A stretch of 64,000 nt of DNA from Argopecten irradians. Lineage: Eukaryota; Mollusca; Bivalvia; Pectinida; Pectinidae. Positions within the stretch are counted from its first letter, which is position 1, and every line of letters starts with the position of its first letter. The position numbers and the translations under genes were made by a program. This document shows, one piece after another, positions 60,401 to 64,000 of this stretch. The notes under the pieces are model-generated. The model saw nothing but the letters and a program-made list of their open reading frames with translations, made no database searches and was not told the origin of the DNA. Location: contig NC_091135.1 in NCBI RefSeq assembly GCF_041381155.1, positions 58,417,997 through 58,481,996 of the forward strand. Direction: 5' to 3'.

Positions 60401-61391
60401 TCATCACTATTATTAACAACTCCCCTATCAAATTACGTCATCACTATCATTAACAACTCCCCTATCAAATTACGTCATCAATATTATTAACAACACCCCT
60501 ATCAAATTACGTCATCACTATTATTAACAACGCCCGTATCAAATTACGTCATCACTATCATTAACAACACCCCTATCAAATTACGTCATCAATATTATTA
60601 ACAACTCTCCAATCAAATTACGTCATTACTATCAGTAGGAACGCACTTGCCGAATTATGTCATCACTATCAGTGAATGATAACTCAACATCGTTTGTGTT
60701 ACAAATGTATAAGGATATTTCTACCACAATAATCAGTGTTATTCAACTCTCTGGGTATCAAATAAACGATGCAGCTGTTGATTAACAATTTGTTTATACC
60801 ACACGTGGTATAAACTCTGTACGCATTCTGATTGGCTGACACGGTGAACTTTGACAGAACTACGTTCTGAGTGTCGTGTCATCCTTTGTCAACGTCATCA
60901 ATAATCGAGTGACGTCATGCTATGCTGTGTTCGCCGCTTGACGCCAAAACTGGTGTTGGATAGCGTACTTATCCTCGTCGTATTTCTGTCGGCTAAAAGC
61001 GGATATAATTGTGGTAGAAACAGGTCACACGACTCGTGGTTGTTGGATATGTAATTTATTCCACACTCGTAAGTTATTTTTTAAAAGTTACAAAAGACAC
61101 TCGCTAAAGCTCGTGTCTTTTGTTGCTTTTAAAAAATAACTCACTCGTGTGGAATAAATTACATATCCAACAGCCACTCGTTGTGTAACCTCTATTTAAC
61201 CTTGTCTTTCCTACAAATATTAAATATCAACATTTGATTTTTATCATCTATACTGAATCACATGAGGCGCTGACATTGTTCTTGTTTGGCTTGTTAAACC
61301 TTGTGGAGACAGTTAAATTCCAGTGTGAAGTTTCCAAGAGAGGCAAGGAGAACTAGCGGCTTACAGACAGGCATTGTAGACATCCACTTTC

Positions 61392-61437
<46 letters not shown>

Positions 61438-62253
61438 TAATAGCACATGAAGAAAAATCCAACATTAAGAAAATAAACATAAATGTTTTTATATTCATAT
61501 AGATAAAGATTTAAAAAAAGACCAGTATTCCCATTAATAGCCATTAGAAAGCAAGTACGATTTTGAGATATTTCAGACTCAATAACTTTAAACTTTGAAG
61601 ACATGTCTATATAACTACATCGTCTAACACTATAATGCAATGACAAGGAGGCAACGGTGTCCCGACATATTACCACAAGCCCTCCACCTCTGGGTCTTAA
61701 GTTCGAATCCCACGTGGAGCAGTTGCCAGGTACTGAGCTTTGGTTGGTGGTTTTCTCCTGGTACTCCTGGTTACCTCCACCAACAAACCTGGCACGTCCT
61801 TAAATGACCCTGGCTGTTAACAGGACGACATTAATAAAACCAAAACTCATGACAAGACTGGCTCAATACAGAATGCCATGACTCTTATCTTTGGGTACTC
61901 TTATGTATTGATTACGGTATATGTTTACCTCATCTTACAAACATGGAAAGTAGTTCCATTTGCAGACATTTTTAGGATTTTGATTAGAATTCATTCTCCT
62001 ACACCAGATTAGAATATATGTATACAAATATGTGTAGACAGGCTACGGACTAGCTCCCCGTTTTGATATATATACCTCCGCCGTTCCGGTAGGTTAAGTA
62101 CGGCACCCGCCATATATCTGTTAAGCCGAGCGAGTAACCGAGAAGGGAGATGATGAACTCTTGTCTAGATGACCATTTCAACTGACTAGCCTCCGCCAAA
62201 ACAGTCACTTTGTCTTTGGATGATTCGAGACCATTTTCATTTTTCGTCCCCAT
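51268..62253 (-). CDS. Divergent SLC6-family transporter, 14 coding exons, 637 residues
   Basis: Complete gene assembled from 14 exons with GT-AG introns and consistent phases (1,914 coding bases with stop). SLC6 proteins are 12-helix plasma-membrane symporters that import amino acids, amines or osmolytes with Na+ and usually Cl-. Family marks include WSSRQEFIISLLGY, WRVPYLTYRNGGGAFLIPY (TM1-2), LPWSSCDNPWN with the EL2 Cys pair C144/C153 and four sequons, VLDISSGLEDIG, GSTTGMAYFITPDF, NKFNDNCF, and VKPAPDWGPA near the C-terminus. TM1 has Gly where amine transporters have Asp, so an amino-acid-type substrate is more likely. By hand alignment, key ligand positions differ: D46 for Asn and T333 for Asn (Na1), C403 for Ser (Na2), M297 and G337 at the Cl- site, and T120 for the TM3 Tyr. 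The gate pair R49/D458 is kept. Ion coupling may be unusual. Confidence 0.93.
51775..51942 (-). CDS. SLC6 coding exon 13
   Basis: Residues 516-571, end of TM11, the YQYPDYARSIGWCFSM loop and TM12 (IVPIFLYMAYLI), then KKEKG. Acceptor TTTTACAG, donor GTACGA. Confidence 0.93.
52326..52426 (-). CDS. SLC6 coding exon 12
   Basis: Residues 482-515, the GGDRLSRDAMLMLGRPLPVF loop and the start of TM11. The donor GTTAGT is weaker than the others but fits the phase. Confidence 0.92.
52777..52876 (-). CDS. SLC6 coding exon 11
   Basis: Residues 449-482, TM10 (GVYMFQLIDWYTATWSVLL). D458 is the partner of the extracellular gate arginine R49. Confidence 0.94.
53167..53298 (-). CDS. SLC6 coding exon 10
   Basis: Residues 405-448, the TTLMEPVLCVLEENFPKTIG loop and TM9. 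Phase 0 at both ends; acceptor TGATACCAG, donor GTAATG. Confidence 0.94.
53545..53660 (-). CDS. SLC6 coding exon 9
   Basis: Residues 366-404, GFSLGFVAYPQAI and TM8 ending LLLPGLDCQ. D402 of the Na2 site is kept, and the neighbouring Ser is C403. Confidence 0.94.
53983..54107 (-). CDS. SLC6 coding exon 8
   Basis: Residues 324-366, TM7 (DAIISTVMTVSYGLLNGLVIF) and the following loop. The Asn-Ser-x-Thr-Ser ion-site motif of the family reads T333-V-S-Y-G337 here. Confidence 0.94.
54667..54770 (-). CDS. SLC6 coding exon 7
   Basis: Residues 290-324, TM6 (VWIEAAFMAFYTLGPAWGG) and the NKFNDNCF loop. TM6 normally supplies substrate and Cl- ligands. Here the usual Gln is M297 and the usual Ser is T301. 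Confidence 0.94.
54771..55959. other. SLC6 intron 6 with possible LINE-like tail
   Basis: Intron of 1,189 bases. The part at about 55,660-55,745 ends ATGCAAATAAATGTATTGTA followed by TTGTAAT, the type of tail seen at 3' ends of CR1/L2-like LINEs and their SINEs. No coding part is visible, so this is only a suggestion. Confidence 0.35.
55960..56094 (-). CDS. SLC6 coding exon 6
   Basis: Residues 245-289: TM5 (MMYVTAIAPVVLTIIIWIRA) and extracellular loop 3 (GSTTGMAYFITPDFERLSHPE). Acceptor TTTCCCCAG, donor GTACGT, phase 0 at both ends. Confidence 0.95.
56290..56422 (-). CDS. SLC6 coding exon 5
   Basis: Residues 200-244, NYKVLDISSGLEDIG then TM4. The acceptor TTCTAAG is chosen over a nearer AG because only it gives the conserved YKVL frame. 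The donor GTAGGT after SIGK is chosen over GTAAGG five bases earlier because it matches the phase of exon 6. Confidence 0.9.
56541..57362. repeat. 35-bp minisatellite in SLC6 intron 4
   Basis: About 23 units of 35 bp with core GTCATACGAGGACGGTTA followed by TAAAGGAGACA or CAAAGGAGACA. Two unit types (GTCAATG with TTACAAAG and GTCAAGG with TTATAAAG) tend to alternate, giving a 70-bp period in places. Plus-strand open frames with a 35-residue period are a by-product of a stop-free unit. Confidence 0.95.
57532..57614 (-). CDS. SLC6 coding exon 4
   Basis: Short 83-base exon, residues 173-200, the rest of extracellular loop 2 (PSYNSSAM...SSVEEFW) with sequons N176 and N185. Acceptor CTGTAG, donor GTGAGT. 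Confidence 0.88.
57701..57989. mobile_element. 289-bp long-TIR MITE in SLC6 intron 3
   Basis: The ends AAGCAGATC (57,701) and GATCTGCTT (57,989) are inverted. The arms pair for about 90 bp, including GTAAGTACAAATAACTGTA and TTCAGCTTGATTAAAAA with their complements. The loop is about 100 bp and non-coding. Confidence 0.85.
58085..58225. repeat. Short repeat of GTTACTCGCAT units
   Basis: About five direct and inverted occurrences of GTTACTCGCAT / ATGCGAGTAAC, with CATGAGAGTAACCTGTCATG between them. Lies in SLC6 intron 3. Confidence 0.7.
58974..59179 (-). CDS. SLC6 coding exon 3
   Basis: Residues 104-172, TM3 (IAFLIINWIVAAYTMLH) and the start of extracellular loop 2 with C144, C153 and sequons N163 and N167. 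The donor GTACGT after VTTDM is set by phase with exon 4. The frame stays open past it to 58,764, but that stretch has no family similarity. Confidence 0.9.
59751..59882 (-). CDS. SLC6 coding exon 2
   Basis: Residues 60-103, TM2 (AFLIPYIFFMLVCGIPLYFL) and the first intracellular loop to CPLFRG. The acceptor TTTGACAG at 59,883 abuts the 37-bp minisatellite. The donor is GTAAGA. Phase 1 at both ends. Confidence 0.95.
59883..60680. repeat. 37-bp minisatellite abutting the exon 2 acceptor of SLC6
   Basis: About 20 units of 37 bp with core CAAATTACGTCATCAC plus ATTAACAACTCCCCTAT. The first and last units contain TAGGAACGCAC followed by TTGTC or TTGCC, a near copy of the exon 2 edge (TAGGAACGCAC|CTGTC). 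So the array seems to have grown from a duplicated exon-intron junction. Each unit carries TTACGTCA, a CRE/ATF-like sequence. Confidence 0.93.
61026..61186. repeat. Foldback, about 70-bp arms, SLC6 intron 1
   Basis: The left arm (61,026-61,100) and right arm (61,111-61,186) pair almost fully: GTTGGATATGTAATTTATTC with its complement, then the AAGTTATTTTTTAAAAG and ACAAAAGACACGAGC-type segments. A separate small palindrome TTTATACCAC-AC-GTGGTATAAA lies at about 60,793. Confidence 0.85.
61401..61434. repeat. (AT)n microsatellite
   Basis: About 17 AT dinucleotides in SLC6 intron 1. Confidence 0.95.
61637..61853 (+). mobile_element. tRNA-derived SINE with damaged A box
   Basis: A pol III B box AGTTCGAATCCC (61,701-61,712) sits in a tRNA-like head. 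It is followed by a central part, GGTGGTTTTCTCCTGGTACT, then CTCCACCAACAAACCTGGC and CTTAAATGACCCTGGCTGTT. The body resembles conserved central domains of mollusc SINEs; I cannot name the family with certainty. Where the A box should be, GCAACGGTG joins TCCCGACAT directly and the A-box consensus is absent, so this copy is unlikely to be transcribed. It lies in SLC6 intron 1, opposite in strand to the gene. Confidence 0.75.
62076..62253 (-). CDS. SLC6 coding exon 1
   Basis: Residues 1-59. The start MGTKNENG at 62,253 is chosen because an acceptor (TTTCTTTAG) lies at 62,277, only 23 bases upstream, leaving an upstream in-frame Met in intron. This implies a further non-coding first exon outside the recognised part. 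It holds TM1 with GYSLGLTDIWRVPY. The donor GTATAT follows GGCGGAG. Confidence 0.9.
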
Positions 62254-62276
62254 TTTCAACAACTTGCAACTGTCAG

Positions 62277-62844
62277 CTAAAGAAACAACGAAACGATATA
62301 TATACATGTATTACACGTTAATAAATGCAGAACGATGGCTCAAGAATATATTATTCGTTATCAAATGGATGAATTGGGAAAATATATGCATGGACATATT
62401 CTCAAGTCAATCTCTGTTATATAGAACCGTTCATTTATGACAATGACCTAGCGAGATCGTAACTACACTGCAGATGTACATAAATTACACATTTATAAAA
62501 GAGTTCAATAAAGGTCCTTCAAAACCTACACATGGAATAAACATAGTTAATGAACTCGTCAGTTCAAAGTTTATTCGGGCTTACAGAACTGTAAAAGTTC
62601 CTGTACGTCAAGTGTTATGACGTCATACATATAGAACGTTTTCTCGGGAAATTCTAAAAGCAGCACAGTTATTGGCCCAACTTGGATAATATACCAATGC
62701 GCCTCAGTTGATTTTATTGTAAAAGTAGTAAAATTATGGAAATCACCTGAATGAGTTATCTGAATTAGATAAGAAGCATTATTCTCAATGACTTTTGGGG
62801 TTATGAAGTCATAGACAAAAAAACGGACGTACATTCTTGTTCAC
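62277..62844. other. Region upstream of SLC6 coding exon 1
   Basis: Presumed 5' intron and leader of the minus-strand transporter gene. No first exon or promoter could be picked with confidence. Confidence 0.4.
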
Positions 62845-63780
62845 AGTTTTGAACAGTTTCCGATTTAAACAGTCTTTAAACATTTAACAATTAAACGCTT
62901 GTAAGATTGCATCTATTGTCAATATAAATGCAATCTGGGTGATATATAAAGCCAAAGTTTTGTGTAATAACGCCAAAGTTTCGCGTGATAACGCCAAATT
63001 TTCTTCTACCAAAATCAGCCCAATGGGCTGTTGTACTATTACAAGTGTAGTACTATGAAGATATGCTACTCATTTCATTGTACCGTATGCATAAATAAAA
63101 GGATTTCGGCAGTACTGCCAACATTCATTTTTGACTCTTATTTGACTGTGTAAAATCAAAAAATTTGAATTGTAAGAATTGTATTTCTCAAAATGTTGAT
63201 GAAGGATGTTTACACTTTTGAACAGTTTTCTGATTTAAACGATGTTTAAATATTTATTTAACAATCAAACACTTGTTAGATTATATCTATTGTCAATATA
63301 AATGCAATCTGGGTGATATATAAATAGAATGGAGACCGTTAGTATTTTTTGCATAACGCGTAAGTTTCACGTAATAACGCCAAAGTTTCGGCGCGTAATA
63401 ACGCCGACGTTTCGCGTAATTACGCCAAAGTTTCGGTGCGTTTCGCGTAATAACGCCTAAATTTCATGTCATAACGCCAACGTTTTGCGTAATAACGCCA
63501 AAGTTTCGCGTAATAACGCCAAATGTTCGTGTAATAACGCCAAAGGTTCGTGCAATAACGCCAAAGTTTCGCGTGATAACGGCAAAGTTTCTTCTACTAA
63601 AATGAGCCTAATGGGCTGTAGTACTAATACTAGTGTAGCACAGTGAAAATGTGAAATGAAATTGTAGACCAGAACTTGGATTCATGGCCTGATCATATAT
63701 ACTCATTTCAATGTACCGTATGCGTAAATAAAATTGTTTATGGCAGTACTGCCCAAATTCATTTTGACTCTTATTTGACT
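62845..63780. repeat. Direct duplication with AACGCCAAAGTTTCGCGT repeats
   Basis: 62,845-63,140 and 63,215-63,780 share the same order of segments: a GATTTAAAC/GTTTAAA stretch, ATCTATTGTCAATATAAATG, the AACGCCAAAGTTTCGCGT repeat, TTCTTCTAC, and CAGTACTGCC. The internal 20-bp-type repeat has about three units in the first copy and about twelve degenerate units (63,355-63,590) in the second. Confidence 0.85.
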
Positions 63781-64000
63781 TTGCAAAGTTGTAAGTATTG
63801 TATGAAAAGCGCTTCTTGATTCGTGTGTATAATATGACGGCACATATATCTGTAACCACTCGGCCACACCCAAAAGTATGACGAATATTACAAGAGATAA
63901 AAAAGATATAAAAACACATTTGGAAACAAAAGTCTGTATTATATAGCTGTTTCGTCTCTCGGGCACTCGTTAGTGATGTTCCAATTAAAATAATCGCAAA
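63781..64000. other. Right window edge, nothing recognised
   Basis: No supported gene or repeat. Confidence 0.45.

Noticed and set aside
61695-61715. tRNA gene at the GTTCGAATCCC box
   Set aside because: No A box or complete cloverleaf. The sequence continues into a SINE body.
62571-62834. Minus-strand 87-codon frame upstream of SLC6 exon 1
   Set aside because: No family motif, no splice signals that join it in phase, and not needed for a complete SLC6 N-terminus.

Overview
The window looks like nuclear DNA of a lophotrochozoan animal, most likely a bivalve mollusc. The evidence is an AT-rich, intron-rich sequence with GT-AG introns; a multi-exon SLC6 transporter gene; DIRS-like, Gmr1-like Ty3/gypsy and CR1/L2-type LINE remnants; a tRNA-derived SINE; and many long-inverted-repeat elements and minisatellites. 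The species cannot be named from the sequence alone.

Layout. 1-3,399: broken DIRS-like retroelement, minus strand, running off the left edge. 4,090-5,083: 5' part of a LINE whose reading frame carries a 2A ribosome-skipping motif just ahead of its endonuclease. 6,164-6,949: zinc-knuckle plus coiled-coil fragment. 7,163-13,580: young, almost whole Gmr1-like gypsy element with 707-bp LTRs, a tRNA-Pro primer site, a SCAN-like gag and integrase placed before reverse transcriptase. 15,101-20,340, 22,538-26,148 and 41,727-48,850: three copies of one duplicated locus. Copy 3 holds an intact single-coding-exon gene (45,844-47,034) for a 396-residue type II membrane protein that resembles a glycosyltransferase. 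Copy 1 holds its pseudogene. Copy 2 keeps only the upstream region and exon 1. 20,345-21,520: DIRS-like fossil. 26,890-34,707: about 7.8 kb of a 25-bp minisatellite. 35,005-41,634: tandem duplication, MITE-like elements, a nested transposon with a visible empty-site paralogue, a LINE 3' end and a large foldback structure.

51,268-62,253 (minus): a complete 14-coding-exon SLC6-family transporter. All splice phases agree and give 637 residues. Its extracellular gate pair is kept, but many positions that bind Na+, Cl- and substrate in known family members are changed. Its introns hold a 35-bp and a 37-bp minisatellite, a long-TIR element, a foldback and a SINE. The 37-bp array abuts a splice acceptor and appears to be built from a copy of that exon edge.

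Only two host genes look functional here: the SLC6 transporter and the type II membrane protein at 45.8 kb. Nothing shows that they work together. The rest is mobile or repetitive DNA. I found no CRISPR array, no rRNA gene and no intact tRNA gene.
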